Origin: Oceanospirillum sediminis
GTDB lineage: Bacteria; Pseudomonadota; Gammaproteobacteria; Pseudomonadales; Halomonadaceae
DNA length: 64,000 nt
Assembly (NCBI RefSeq): GCF_014164585.1
Contig: NZ_JACJFM010000001.1
Span: forward strand, 248,001-312,000
Direction: 5' to 3'
Part shown: one piece after another, positions 1-8,965 of the stretch
Position numbering within the stretch: the stretch's first letter is position 1
Layout: each line of letters begins with the position of its first letter
Notes under the pieces: generated by a model
The model's input: only the letters and a program-made list of their open reading frames with translations
What the model was told of the DNA's origin: nothing
The model's database searches: none
Program-made: the position numbers and the translations under genes

Positions 1-26
1 ACAGGAATTAACAGGGGGTCGTGCAC

Positions 27-497
27 ATGCAACTCACCCGTCAAACAGACTATGCCATTCGAGTACTTATGTTTCTTGGTGTCCAGCAGTCTGACGAACT
101 GGTGACCATCAGCGATATTGCGCATCATTTTGAGATTTCACGCAATCATTTGATGAAAATTGTCCACAAATTAGGGCAACTGGGTTATATCCAGACCGTG
201 CGCGGCAAATACGGCGGCATGCGGATCAATATGGAACCAGCAGATATCTCTATCGGCAAGATGGTCCGGGACTTTGAAACATCTCTGGAAATTGTGGATT
301 GTGACAAGCTGATCTGTCCTCTGACAGGTGCCTGTGACATGAAACCTATGCTGAAAAAGGCAAGAGATGCTTTTCTGGCGGTCGTCGATGAATATACGCT
401 AAAAGATCTACTTCGCAATCCGGCTGATATCCGGAACTTACTGGGACTGGATTTACAGGATAATGAGCTGCCCGTGCAAGTCATGGCTGCATCCTGA
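27..497 (+). CDS. nsrR: NsrR-type Rrf2 transcriptional repressor (nitric oxide sensor)
   Basis: Rrf2-family winged-helix repressor that uses an Fe-S cluster to sense nitric oxide and derepress NO-detoxification genes. The N-terminal helix-turn-helix (SRNHLMKI, about residues 38-45) and the wing (VRGKYGG, 58-64) match NsrR. Cys92, Cys97 and Cys103 have the C-x4-C-x5-C spacing of the NsrR cluster ligands. I chose the ATG at 27 over the GTG at 21 because AGGGGG at 13-18 is correctly spaced for 27 and family members start MQLT. 156 residues, slightly longer at the C-terminus than E. coli NsrR. No NO-detoxification gene (hmp, norVW) is downstream, so it acts in trans or on genes left of the window. 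Confidence 0.93.
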   Translation: MQLTRQTDYAIRVLMFLGVQQSDELVTISDIAHHFEISRNHLMKIVHKLGQLGYIQTVRGKYGGMRINMEPADISIGKMVRDFETSLEIVDCDKLICPLTGACDMKPMLKKARDAFLAVVDEYTLKDLLRNPADIRNLLGLDLQDNELPVQVMAAS

Positions 498-523
498 TAA
501 CCTTACCAGTATTATGGAATACA

Positions 524-558
524 AAAGCCGCTTCTTTCTTTTATAAAGAAGCGGCTTT
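524..558 (+). terminator. Rho-independent terminator after nsrR
   Basis: Perfect 14-bp inverted repeat (524-537 and 545-558) around a 7-nt loop, GC-rich in the middle and A/T at the base. It lies 27 bp past the nsrR stop and probably also serves the convergent gene ending at 641. Confidence 0.85.
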
Positions 559-640
559 CTTATTTATAGTCTATTAAAAACAATGAGTTATAAAATATAT
601 TATTTATTTCAGTCAGTTATCTTTTCAGCCTGTAGCATTA

Positions 641-1897
641 CTAAATAAAAACAATCGTGAGCAAAGCCAGCACCGCTGACAATACCAGAGGGAAAGTCGC
701 TCTGACTGCGACTTCACGGCCTCCAATGGCACCTGCCATGCCTCCTTTCAGAACAGAATTCACCGCTGCTGCAATAATAATTCCCAGAACGGCCGTACTC
801 TCTGCCAACCCATCCCGGCTCATGCCTGACAATGACAGATTAATGGGGTCCACATCCGCCACTCCCGATACCGCAGCCAGAATCAGAATTCCAGCCTCTC
901 CCAGAATATCCTGTAAAGCGCTGCTCAACAGCAAAATAGCCGCCAGTAATACACCAAACCCCAACGCCGAGGTCAGAGATAAAGGAGAAGATGGCGGAGC
1001 AATATCTTCAGCTACACTCTGATTCCCCTGATACCAGAACCAGAAGGCTGGCAGGTAGATCGTCAGACTGGCAACAAGAACAGGCCACACCAGTAAATGA
1101 ATCAGATTCGGATTGATGACCCCGGCCACCAGCAGAATTCTGGGGAACATGGTCCCACAAGCGAACAGAATACCAGCAGCCAGCAAGGGGCAGGCTTCTC
1201 TGGATTCCCGTCCCATTCTGGAAAATTGCAGTGTTAATGCCGTGGATGACACCAAACCGGCAAACAGGGCTGTCAGCATGATGCCTTTTCTTGCACCAGC
1301 AATTTTCATGGCAAAATAGCCCATAAACGAGATAGCAGCAATCAGTACGACCATCCACCATATCTCATAAGGATTCAGTGCATTCCAGGGGCCCATAGCC
1401 TGATCCGGTAAGATAGGTAACACCACAACAGAAATAATCAGTAGCTCCAGGGCCGCCCAGAGTTCCTTTTTTTCCAACAACCATAACCAGCGATGTAACT
1501 CACCTTTCAGGCTTAATAACACGGTCGTGATAACCGCCATAGCCGATGCTTCTGTCACATAACCCTGCATTACCAGAGCGCCATAACTAAAGGCCAGCAA
1601 AGCAGAAATCAGTGATGTCAGAGAGATATTTTTCTGATTATGGTTGACGAAGTAAGAGGCTGTCAGCGCAACACACAGACCAGAAAATATAACGCCAATC
1701 AGATAAGCTCCGGCCTGCTCTGACAGCATAACGGCTACAGCGCCCAGTAAAGCAATCAGGCCATAGGTCCGCAAACCGGCAATCCGGCTGCCATCTTTCA
1801 GGCTGCGATATTTCCAGCCCCGCTCAACACCAATCAGCAATCCCAGAAACAGAGCTACAGCTAACAACCCCAGGGTATGATTAAATTCAATCTGCAC
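641..1897 (-). CDS. MgtC/SapB-DUF4010 family integral membrane protein
   Basis: Polytopic membrane protein of about 12 hydrophobic segments. The N-terminal third carries the MgtC/SapB signature (LGLLIGVERGW followed by GLRTYGLIALLGA). The C-terminal two thirds resemble DUF4010, with Gly/Ala-rich helices such as ALFAGLVSSTALTLQFSR. Function of this fused family is not established; MgtC proteins are linked to Mg2+ limitation and membrane energetics. The open frame extends to a GTG at 1942, but that start has no ribosome site. The GTG at 1897 (VQIEFNH) has AGGA seven bases upstream, so I use it (418 residues). Convergent with nsrR. Confidence 0.8.
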   Translation of the reverse strand: MQIEFNHTLGLLAVALFLGLLIGVERGWKYRSLKDGSRIAGLRTYGLIALLGAVAVMLSEQAGAYLIGVIFSGLCVALTASYFVNHNQKNISLTSLISALLAFSYGALVMQGYVTEASAMAVITTVLLSLKGELHRWLWLLEKKELWAALELLIISVVVLPILPDQAMGPWNALNPYEIWWMVVLIAAISFMGYFAMKIAGARKGIMLTALFAGLVSSTALTLQFSRMGRESREACPLLAAGILFACGTMFPRILLVAGVINPNLIHLLVWPVLVASLTIYLPAFWFWYQGNQSVAEDIAPPSSPLSLTSALGFGVLLAAILLLSSALQDILGEAGILILAAVSGVADVDPINLSLSGMSRDGLAESTAVLGIIIAAAVNSVLKGGMAGAIGGREVAVRATFPLVLSAVLALLTIVFI

Positions 1898-2196
1898 AGC
1901 AAAATCCTGTCTGAAAAATACCCGGCTCCAGAGTATCTGCACAAAAAAGGAATATCAGAAAAGGTCACACACTGGAACGAAAAGTCGCGTATAAAGAGGC
2001 GAAAATACCAATTTATCACTTTTCTGACACAGCTATCCCTTTATCTGTCCGAAACATTTAAAGTAACATAACCCATACAGGTCCTGATGGCTGGACATAA
2101 TGGCCGATATCAGCAGACCGGCCTGATATCCATCTGATGCGATGCAATCTGGCAATGCTCAGGGATGAACCGTTATAAGGGTACTTAGATAATACT

Positions 2197-3009
2197 ATGA
2201 AAATCCGCACACTTTTCTCTGCAGCCACTGGCTGGCTGGCACTGTCTTTATCGGGTCCGGCTCTGTCGGATATCAGCCTGACCTATCAGTCTACAGAAAC
2301 ACCTGAATATCGAAGTACAATTCTGGTGGGCACAGACTACATTCGCTTTGAAAACCCTATGGCACCAGACTTCTTCATGCTCTATGACGCCCAGCGTCAA
2401 ATGATGACTCTGGTCGATGGCAACAGCCGGAGCTATACCACACTGGACAGAGAAACACTGGAAAGCCTGTCCGAGCAGATTGATGTCACTCGTCGGGCTA
2501 TTATTGCAGAGCTGGAAGCCGGTATCAAAAACGCCAGCCCGGAAGAAAAAGCTCAGATGGCTGAAATACTGGAACAAATCACAGAACTGTCTAAGACATC
2601 TAAGAAAGACATTGTCAGCTATCAGCCTGAGAAACAGCACAATACGATTAATGGTTATCCCTGCCAGCAGATTAAAGCTCTGGTGAATAATCAGGAGCAG
2701 GCAACACTCTGCGTTGCTAAGGCAAGTAAGGTCGGCATACCTGAAGACGTTATGGCCACCCTGTCTTCATTCCACCATTTTTCTAACAGCGTTCATCAGC
2801 AACTGAATCCGGGTGATGCAACAGAACTGCTGTTTGTAATGAACAGCACCGATAGCTTACCGGTCTCTATTAAACGGCAGTTTCCGGCCAGTGCCGCTGA
2901 TGAGTACCATCTGACGGAAGTAAAAGAGTTAACCATACCAGGAGAATCGTTCCAGGTCCCTGGCCACTTTGAGTCCAAAGATATTGAAGACGCCTTTATC
3001 GTAGATTGA
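2197..3009 (+). CDS. Exported DUF4412-like protein
   Basis: 270-residue exported protein with a signal peptide (MKIRTLF then a hydrophobic stretch to about residue 24, ending GPALS). The mature part alternates beta-strand-like segments such as LTYQST, YIRFEN, FFMLYD and MMTLVDGNSRSY, the pattern of DUF4412 proteins that may form a lipoprotein-carrier-like fold. A helical insert at about residues 95-140 is Glu/Lys-rich. CQQIKALVNNQEQATLCVA contains two cysteines that could pair in the periplasm. Transcribed alone with a terminator 65 bp downstream. Function unknown; the DUF4412 assignment is from the strand pattern, not a search. Confidence 0.7.
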   Translation: MKIRTLFSAATGWLALSLSGPALSDISLTYQSTETPEYRSTILVGTDYIRFENPMAPDFFMLYDAQRQMMTLVDGNSRSYTTLDRETLESLSEQIDVTRRAIIAELEAGIKNASPEEKAQMAEILEQITELSKTSKKDIVSYQPEKQHNTINGYPCQQIKALVNNQEQATLCVAKASKVGIPEDVMATLSSFHHFSNSVHQQLNPGDATELLFVMNSTDSLPVSIKRQFPASAADEYHLTEVKELTIPGESFQVPGHFESKDIEDAFIVD

Positions 3010-3073
3010 TAATCTGAACGCCAGAGCGCCCGATAACACGTCATATGTCATGACAGATTGATAACCTGAATAG

Positions 3074-3114
3074 AGCTGCAGCAGAATTTTTTCTGCCGCA
3101 GCTTTATTTTTTTC
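3074..3114 (+). terminator. Rho-independent terminator
   Basis: Arms 3074-3086 and 3091-3103 pair over 13 positions with one mismatch, followed by a T-rich tract to 3114. It ends the transcript of the DUF4412-like gene. Confidence 0.75.
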
Positions 3115-3183
3115 TTTACCCGGAAAAAAAAACAATCTATATAAGCATCTGAATATCAACTTTATTTCTGGAGATTATTATCA

Positions 3184-3387
3184 ATGGGCCGTGAGAACGT
3201 ATCCTTTGATTCTGATGATGAAGTGTTTGATGATGCTCAGGACAATCTTTCCGATGAAGATGAGGCGAAAGAGGTCAAAAAGGGCAAGTCGATGGATAAG
3301 CGTCGTTTAATCGAAAATCGCCTGGAAGAAAGGCGTCTTCACAAGAATATTGACGACGACTATTACGATTTTGACCTGGATGATTAA
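3184..3387 (+). CDS. PA3496-family small acidic protein
   Basis: 67-residue cytosolic protein with a very acidic N-terminal half (DSDDEVFDDAQDNLSDEDE) and a conserved basic-to-acidic C-terminus (RRLIENRLEERRLHK then DDYYDFDLDD). This C-terminal signature is that of the family named after Pseudomonas PA3496, annotated as a putative envelope-integrity protein; its molecular role is unknown. GGAG at about 3170 precedes the ATG. Short, highly charged, no membrane segment. It sits alone between two hairpins. Confidence 0.75.
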   Translation: MGRENVSFDSDDEVFDDAQDNLSDEDEAKEVKKGKSMDKRRLIENRLEERRLHKNIDDDYYDFDLDD

Positions 3388-3418
3388 TTGCCCATGTGCA
3401 TAGTATCAATCAGAAGAT

Positions 3419-3437
3419 AAGGCCGCTTTGCGGCCTT
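3419..3437. terminator. Intergenic hairpin between convergent genes
   Basis: Perfect 8-bp stem (3419-3426 with 3430-3437) and a 3-nt loop, lying between the stop at 3387 and the convergent channel gene ending at 3468. There is no strong T tract on either strand, so termination efficiency is uncertain. Confidence 0.5.
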
Positions 3438-3467
3438 AAGTCAGCATATTTGTTCATTGAATCCTTA

Positions 3468-4364
3468 CTATAATATCGGTGCCTCACCATCGGACTCCCC
3501 TTTTTTCCCGGTATTAGCGGAATGGCTTTTATCCAGTAAAGAGGTCCGGGATAACAAGGCCTGCTGATTATCCAGCATACGTGAGATATTAAGCTCCAGA
3601 GCAGACATCCGCGTCTCCAGGCCATCAATACGCTGTAATAGCTCTGTTTCCTTATCGACGACCTCTTCTTCCTCACGGGACAGAAAAAAGACTGAAAAAC
3701 TGGCCGTCAGCAGGGAAAACAGCCCTATCCCTGACAAAATAAGTATCGTACCGAATATCTTACCTGCTGTACTGGCAGGAACAATATCGCCATACCCAAC
3801 CGTTGTGATAGTGACAATTGCCCACCAGATACCATCCCACGGGGTACCTATCGCCGGATCAATGACGGAAATAAAAGTACCACTGACCCCGACAAAGAGC
3901 GCACTAATCAACAATGTTGTCCCCAGATGGTTTCTGGACAGAATATCTCTGACGGTACTGCCCAGCGGCAACAGCAGTGTCAGAATCAGAATTACCCGAA
4001 GAATACGCAACACACTGATAAAAGCGTCCTCCCCCCATAGTACCGGTATACCCATGATAATAATGACCAGGTTCATCCAGTTAGTCAGCAGATAGCGTCG
4101 GGTATTATCAACCAACCGGGCCAGTAACAGGGTTTCTGTCAGAAAAAACAGCCAGATCACAACATCTGTAACATGATGGATTTCATGATCATCATTTTCA
4201 ACCGCTGACAGATACCAGCTAATCAGCATCCATAAGGCCAGAAACAGCATGGGCCATTCCAGCCTGCGCCCCCAGCGTCGTGCAGATATATTCTCTGATG
4301 GATCAACGCCAGCCAGCCCCAGATAACGGGCAATAGCAGAAGAAGAGCGAATAGAATCAACCAT
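3468..4364 (-). CDS. Voltage-gated-type potassium channel family protein
   Basis: 298-residue ion-transport protein. Hydrophobic segments at about 38-52, 65-85, 97-112, 118-136, 147-165 and 202-228 suggest a six-helix channel. The selectivity filter TVGYGD at 188-193 is canonical for K+ channels. A modest S4-like segment (RILRVILIL, about 120-128) has few positive charges, so voltage gating is doubtful. The cytosolic tail (about 230-270) is a predicted coiled coil (ELLQRIDGLETRMSALELNISRMLDNQ) likely to drive tetramerisation. The start overlaps the 3' end of the upstream symporter gene by 8 bp, implying translational coupling and perhaps a joint role in Na+/K+ balance. Confidence 0.85.
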   Translation of the reverse strand: MVDSIRSSSAIARYLGLAGVDPSENISARRWGRRLEWPMLFLALWMLISWYLSAVENDDHEIHHVTDVVIWLFFLTETLLLARLVDNTRRYLLTNWMNLVIIIMGIPVLWGEDAFISVLRILRVILILTLLLPLGSTVRDILSRNHLGTTLLISALFVGVSGTFISVIDPAIGTPWDGIWWAIVTITTVGYGDIVPASTAGKIFGTILILSGIGLFSLLTASFSVFFLSREEEEVVDKETELLQRIDGLETRMSALELNISRMLDNQQALLSRTSLLDKSHSANTGKKGESDGEAPIL

Positions 4365-5247
4365 GATGCAACTCCCGGTGTTCCTTTTTCAGCAGGTATT
4401 TACCCCACCACATGCCGAACAATAAACTGGGTACTAGCATCAGGATGCCATAGATCACAGGAGAGACCGACATCATGGTATTTCCCAGCACACCACCGGT
4501 AATCAGTAAAGCAGTGCCACCATTCTGTACCCCGACCTCAATACTGTTAGTAATCCGCTGCCTGACAGGGAGCTTCATCACGGCAGAAATCAGATAACCG
4601 CATGCCAGTGCCATTACGTTCAATGCCACTGCAGCAGGACCAACTGCAGCCAGAAATTCAGGCATCTGTTGCCAGTTCTTAATCACGATACTGACAATCA
4701 CAAACATCAGAAAAGCAATCGACAGAGGTTTAACGACTCTGACCAGACGAGCGGCCAGATCTGGTTTACTCCGATACAACCACATTCCCAGAGATACAGG
4801 TACTACAGTAATCACAATAAGGCGCATCATAATTTGTAATACAGGCAGATCAATACTGCGGACTTCTCCTAACCAGTGATCCAGTGCCCATTGGCTCAGC
4901 CAGGGAATCGTAAAAGGCGTCAGCAAACTGGCAAAGGCAGTCAGAGTAATCGATAGCGCTACATCGCCTTTACTGAGAAAAGTCATCATATTTGATGTAG
5001 CGCCCCCCGGAGCAAAGGAAAGAATCATCAGCCCAATGGCCAGTTCCGGAGGTAAAGTGAAAACAGACACAACGACAAAAGCCAGCAGCGGAACCAGTAG
5101 CATTTGTCCGGCCAGTCCGGTCAGGACTGCAACAGGTAACTGAAAAATCCGGCTGAAGTCAGCCAGTTTCAGGGTCATGCCCATACCCAGCATGATCACA
5201 AACAGGGCTACAGGCAGAACAACCCCCAGCAGAATTCCATTGGACAT
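4357..5247 (-). CDS. Bile acid:sodium symporter (BASS/SBF) family transporter
   Basis: 296-residue inner-membrane transporter with about nine to ten hydrophobic helices. Family hallmarks include FAPGGATSNMMTFLSKGDVALSIT (about residues 78-101) and the second-repeat segment SIEVGVQNGGTALLI (about 236-250), the two crossover regions that bind Na+ and substrate in this fold. Bacterial members import organic anions with Na+; the substrate cannot be read from sequence. AAAGGA precedes the ATG at 5247. It is first gene of a two-gene operon with the K+-channel gene. Confidence 0.88.
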   Translation of the reverse strand: MSNGILLGVVLPVALFVIMLGMGMTLKLADFSRIFQLPVAVLTGLAGQMLLVPLLAFVVVSVFTLPPELAIGLMILSFAPGGATSNMMTFLSKGDVALSITLTAFASLLTPFTIPWLSQWALDHWLGEVRSIDLPVLQIMMRLIVITVVPVSLGMWLYRSKPDLAARLVRVVKPLSIAFLMFVIVSIVIKNWQQMPEFLAAVGPAAVALNVMALACGYLISAVMKLPVRQRITNSIEVGVQNGGTALLITGGVLGNTMMSVSPVIYGILMLVPSLLFGMWWGKYLLKKEHRELHHG

Positions 5248-5413
5248 ATGGGGCTATCCTTTTTCAGATAAGACTCAAGCGATCTCTTTCGGATAAGACA
5301 GAAGACATCTTATGATCAGGAATACCATAAGATCACGGCTAATCCGATGATGTTATCTGAATGATAATATCGTCGCATTAACCGGTGAGCTATTCATTAA
5401 AATGATCGGGGGT

Positions 5414-5782
5414 TCAGAAACCCTCTTCCAGATCATCAATACTGGCAGACTGCAGGCCACTACCATAATCCAGATCAAACACCATCACAGCAGGGTCCAG
5501 TTGAATAAAACGCTTAAACAGCGCTATATCCAGAGGCTCTGGCCACCGACTTTCATCCTCTTCCCAGGATTTCAGCTCATTCTCCAGAACATTCAGATAA
5601 AACTCTTCCACGGTTTCATTCAGCTGATCCTCATCTTCAATCTCAGGAATCAGATAAACCGTCGCTTCTTCATTCACTTCCTGCAGGCTGATCTGTTCAC
5701 TGTCAACGTCCAGGTCGTTAATCCAGTCAACAAAGTCCTGTGTCAGCTTTACAGTCATCGCAGAACGATTGAGCATTTTCAT
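5414..5782 (-). CDS. Hypothetical acidic protein
   Basis: 122-residue strongly acidic soluble protein. I recognise no domain. Segments such as VYLIPEIEDEDQLNETVEEFYLNVLENELKSW and DIALFKRFIQLDPAVMVFDLD suggest mixed alpha/beta structure without signal peptide or membrane helix. The upstream ATG at 5800 is possible, but GGAG seven bases before the ATG at 5782 favours the shorter form. It is transcribed in the same direction as lysS but separated from it by a strong terminator, so it probably has its own promoter or depends on readthrough. Confidence 0.65.
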   Translation of the reverse strand: MKMLNRSAMTVKLTQDFVDWINDLDVDSEQISLQEVNEEATVYLIPEIEDEDQLNETVEEFYLNVLENELKSWEEDESRWPEPLDIALFKRFIQLDPAVMVFDLDYGSGLQSASIDDLEEGF

Positions 5783-5869
5783 GGGGAGTCTCCAGAGCAA
5801 TCCATCAGAAGCGCAATAGTATCACTTAAATGATTGCATGATGATGTTTATTCATCCAGCCTGAAAAAG

Positions 5870-5902
5870 AAAACCCCGGAAATCAATGAGATCCGGGGTT
5901 TT
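5870..5902 (-). terminator. lysS terminator
   Basis: Perfect 11-bp inverted repeat (5870-5880 with 5892-5902). On the minus strand it is followed by TTTTCTTTTT. It lies just past the lysS stop codon at 5907 and ends the prfB-lysS unit. Confidence 0.88.
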
Positions 5903-5906
5903 ATTA

Positions 5907-7433
5907 TTACTTAGCTTCGCCTTCTGGCCGCATATGCGGGAACAGCAGTACATCCCGGATCGATGGCGCATTGGTAAACAGCATGACCAGACGGTCGATA
6001 CCAATGCCTTCACCGGCTGTTGGTGGCAGGCCGTATTCCAATGCACGGATGTAGTCCTGATCGAAATACATGGCCTCATCATCACCCGCATCTTTCTCGG
6101 CTACCTGCTGCTCGAAACGCTCGACCTGATCTTCAGCATCATTCAGCTCCGAGAAACCATTCGCAATTTCACGACCACCCACGAAGAACTCAAAACGGTC
6201 CGTCACAAACGGGTTATCATCATTACGACGCGCCAGAGGAGATACTTCTGCCGGGTACTCAGTAATAAAAGTTGGCTGCATCAGGCGATGCTCTGCTACG
6301 GACTCAAAAATTTCAGTCTGGATTTTACCCAGTCCCCAGATTGGTTTTACGTCAATCTTCAGTTTTTCTGCCGTCGCTTTAGCCGCTTCCAGAGAGTCCA
6401 CATCTGACAACTCAATGCCTTCACCGTATTTCAGAATCGACTCGACAAGAGTCATACGAATGAATGGCTGACCAAAGTCATAGGTATCACCCTGATATTC
6501 AAGCACGCTGCTGCCCAGCACGTTCTGAGCAACGGTGCGTAGCATATCTTCTGTAAGATCCATCAGATCTTTATAGTCAGCATACGCCTGATAGAACTCC
6601 AGCATGGTGAACTCAGGGTTATGGCGGGTAGACAGGCCTTCATTGCGGAAGTTACGGTTAATTTCGAATACTTTCTCGAAACCACCGACCACCAGACGCT
6701 TCAGATACAGCTCTGGTGCAATACGCAGATACATATCACGATCCAGTGCATTATGATGCGTCACGAAAGGACGTGCAGTAGCACCACCCGGAATCACCTG
6801 TAACATCGGTGTTTCAGCTTCAATATAGCCACGCTCACTCAGGTAATTACGGATGCCACTGACGACCTGAGAGCGGATTTTGAAAGTGTTACGGGACTCT
6901 TCATTCATGATCAGATCCACGTAACGCTGACGGTAACGCATCTCCTGATCACTCAGACCGTGGAATTTATCCGGCAGAGGACGCAGTGCTTTTGTCAGCA
7001 ACTCACACTCTTCAATGTAGATGTACAGGTCACCTTTACCGGACTTGTGTACAGGGCCGGTTGCACCAACGATATCACCGAAATCCCAGCTTTTAATATC
7101 CGCACGCACTTCTTCCGGCAGCGCTTTTTTATCCACATACAGCTGAATCTGGCTGCTCATGTCCTGAATAACGATAAACGGGCCACGCATACGCATGATA
7201 CGACCCGCAACAGACGCTTTACGGTCCAGCTGCTCCAGTTCTTCCTTATCCTTATCGCCCAGCTCAGCCTGCAGTTCAGAAGCCAGTGCATCACGGCGGA
7301 AAGTGTTCGGGAAAGCCACGCCATTTTCACGGCGCTGCGTCAGTTTGGCACGACGCTCGGCGATCAGCTTATTTTCTTCGGCAGCGGCCGCTGCCACGTC
7401 AACTGAAGTATCTTGCTGCTGTTCAGTAGCCAT
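5907..7433 (-). CDS. lysS: Lysine--tRNA ligase (class II)
   Basis: Charges tRNA-Lys in the cytoplasm. 508 residues, the usual class-II length. An N-terminal anticodon-binding OB fold (about 60-170, with [10 protein letters not shown]) precedes the class-II catalytic core. Motif 2 is [23 protein letters not shown] and motif 3 is [24 protein letters not shown] near the C-terminus; [12 protein letters not shown] is also typical. The N-terminus has an Ala/Glu-rich leader. It follows prfB in the same orientation with a 231-bp spacer, the standard gammaproteobacterial order, but the spacer contains hairpins that could uncouple the two genes. Confidence 0.98.
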   Translation of the reverse strand: MATEQQQDTSVDVAAAAAEENKLIAERRAKLTQRRENGVAFPNTFRRDALASELQAELGDKDKEELEQLDRKASVAGRIMRMRGPFIVIQDMSSQIQLYVDKKALPEEVRADIKSWDFGDIVGATGPVHKSGKGDLYIYIEECELLTKALRPLPDKFHGLSDQEMRYRQRYVDLIMNEESRNTFKIRSQVVSGIRNYLSERGYIEAETPMLQVIPGGATARPFVTHHNALDRDMYLRIAPELYLKRLVVGGFEKVFEINRNFRNEGLSTRHNPEFTMLEFYQAYADYKDLMDLTEDMLRTVAQNVLGSSVLEYQGDTYDFGQPFIRMTLVESILKYGEGIELSDVDSLEAAKATAEKLKIDVKPIWGLGKIQTEIFESVAEHRLMQPTFITEYPAEVSPLARRNDDNPFVTDRFEFFVGGREIANGFSELNDAEDQVERFEQQVAEKDAGDDEAMYFDQDYIRALEYGLPPTAGEGIGIDRLVMLFTNAPSIRDVLLFPHMRPEGEAK

Positions 7434-7505
7434 TCGTTATTCAACCATTCGTTCAGATAAGTTCATTGCATTCGGAAAATGATAATCAGGACTGCTCGGG
7501 GGAAA

Positions 7506-7594
7506 CACATATTATGTGCCAGCCCGCTCAGAGTCCGTATTCCGAACCATACACAATATAAAACGTGACATACCGTTGAGAGAGCGGGCCAGGC
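7506..7594 (-). other. Structured prfB-lysS intergenic region
   Basis: Two inverted repeats lie ahead of lysS. A 13-nt odd palindrome occupies 7506-7518 (6-bp arms around one base). An 8-bp GC-rich pair (7522-7529 with 7582-7589) brackets about 52 nt, so the lysS leader can fold into a long hairpin. I see no T-box or known riboswitch core. Either an RNA element or operator sites are possible. Confidence 0.35.
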
Positions 7595-7620
7595 TTACCT
7601 GAGCAACCGCTTTCTCAGAG

Positions 7621-7640
7621 AAAACAGAATACTCTGTTTT
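7621..7640 (-). terminator. Possible attenuator hairpin after prfB
   Basis: Arms 7621-7628 and 7633-7640 are perfect complements around a 4-nt loop, 24 bp past the prfB stop. On the minus strand TTTT forms part of the 3' arm, so partial termination between prfB and lysS is plausible. Confidence 0.45.
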
Positions 7641-7664
7641 CCTGTTGTCACCTGCAGGAGGGGG

Positions 7665-8763
7665 TTACAGGCCCTGCTTCAGACTTGCTTCAATAAAACG
7701 ATCCAGATCACCATCCAGAACCGCCTGGGTATTACGGTTTTCTACGCCGGTACGCAGATCCTTAATACGGGAATCATCCAGTACATAAGAGCGGATCTGG
7801 CTACCCCAGCCAATATCCGATTTCGTATCTTCCAGAGCCTGCTTCTCGGCATTACGCTTCTGCATCTCCAGCTCATACAGTTTTGCTTTCAGCTGCTTCA
7901 TCGCACGATCGCGGTTAGCATGCTGAGAACGCTCTGTCTGACAGGACGCCACAACGCCGGTTGGTTCGTGGGTAATACGTACCGCAGAATCCGTGGTATT
8001 AACGTGCTGACCACCCGCGCCTGACGAGCGATAGGTATCCGTACGCAGGTCTGCCGGATTGATCTCAATTTCAAAGCTGTCATCCACTTCCGGAGACACA
8101 AAGACCGAGGCAAAAGAGGTATGACGACGACCACCGGAATCAAACGGTGATTTACGTACCAGACGATGTACACCGGTTTCTGTTCTCAGCCAGCCATAAG
8201 CATACTCACCCTCGAAACGGATGGTCGCACTCTTGATACCGGCCACATCACCAGCAGAGACTTCAATCAGTTCCGTTTTAAAGCCATGAGCATCGCCCCA
8301 GCGCAAGAACATACGCAGCATCATATTAGCCCAGTCCTGAGCCTCAGTACCGCCAGAACCCGCCTGGATATCCAGGAAAGCGTTACTGTCGTCCATCTCA
8401 CCGGAGAACATACGACGGAATTCCAGCTTTTCCAGCTGAGCCTGCAGATTATCCAGTTCGGACTGAACCTCTTCTACTGTGCCTTCATCGTCTTCTTCTA
8501 CCGCCAGATCCAGCAGATCCTGAGCATCAGACAAGCCTGCATCCATATTCTCGATGGTATTCACTACCATCTCCAGAGAAGAGCGTTCTTTACCCAGAGC
8601 CTGAGCTTTTTCCGGCTCATTCCAGATTTCTGGCTGTTCCAGTTCGCGGTTAACTTCTTCTAAACGGTCTTTCTTTTCAGCGTAGTCAAAGATACCCCCT
8701 AAGGACATCTGTACGCTCAGAGAGATCCTTAATCAGGGTAACGATTGGATTAACTTCTAACAT
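7665..8763 (-). CDS. prfB: Peptide chain release factor 2, made by programmed +1 frameshifting
   Basis: Releases peptides at UGA and UAA codons. The main frame (340 residues after the shift) has the GGQ motif ([10 protein letters not shown]) and the anticodon-like SPF motif. The true start is the ATG at 8763: a 25-codon first frame ([20 protein letters not shown]...) ends at an in-frame TGA (8686-8688). The slippery CTT TGA C and an upstream AGGGGG allow a +1 shift, giving a 365-residue protein as in E. coli. A conventional caller would start at 8708 and miss the N-terminus. Expression is autoregulated by RF2 level. Confidence 0.97.
8686..8700 (-). promoter_or_regulatory. prfB programmed +1 frameshift site
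   Basis: On the minus strand the order is AGGGGG (8695-8700), TAT, CTT (8689-8691), TGA (8686-8688), C. The internal Shine-Dalgarno at this close spacing and the CTT-TGA-C slip are the classic RF2 autoregulatory signal. When RF2 is scarce, ribosomes pause at UGA and slip into the +1 frame. Confidence 0.96.
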
Positions 8764-8965
8764 TTCCAGGGAAATCCATCAGATAAGAGATATGTAAGCG
8801 ATCAATTTTAACCAATCCCTTTCTCAGCTGCCAGAGATGGTAAGGCCTAAATTGCTTTTCGTAACCAAACAATGTGTTTTATGCGGTGAAATCAATGCAC
8901 TGTGCGGTCTATAATCCAGATAACATAAAAAATAATTTTATATACCGCTTTCAGGAAAGGATCAC

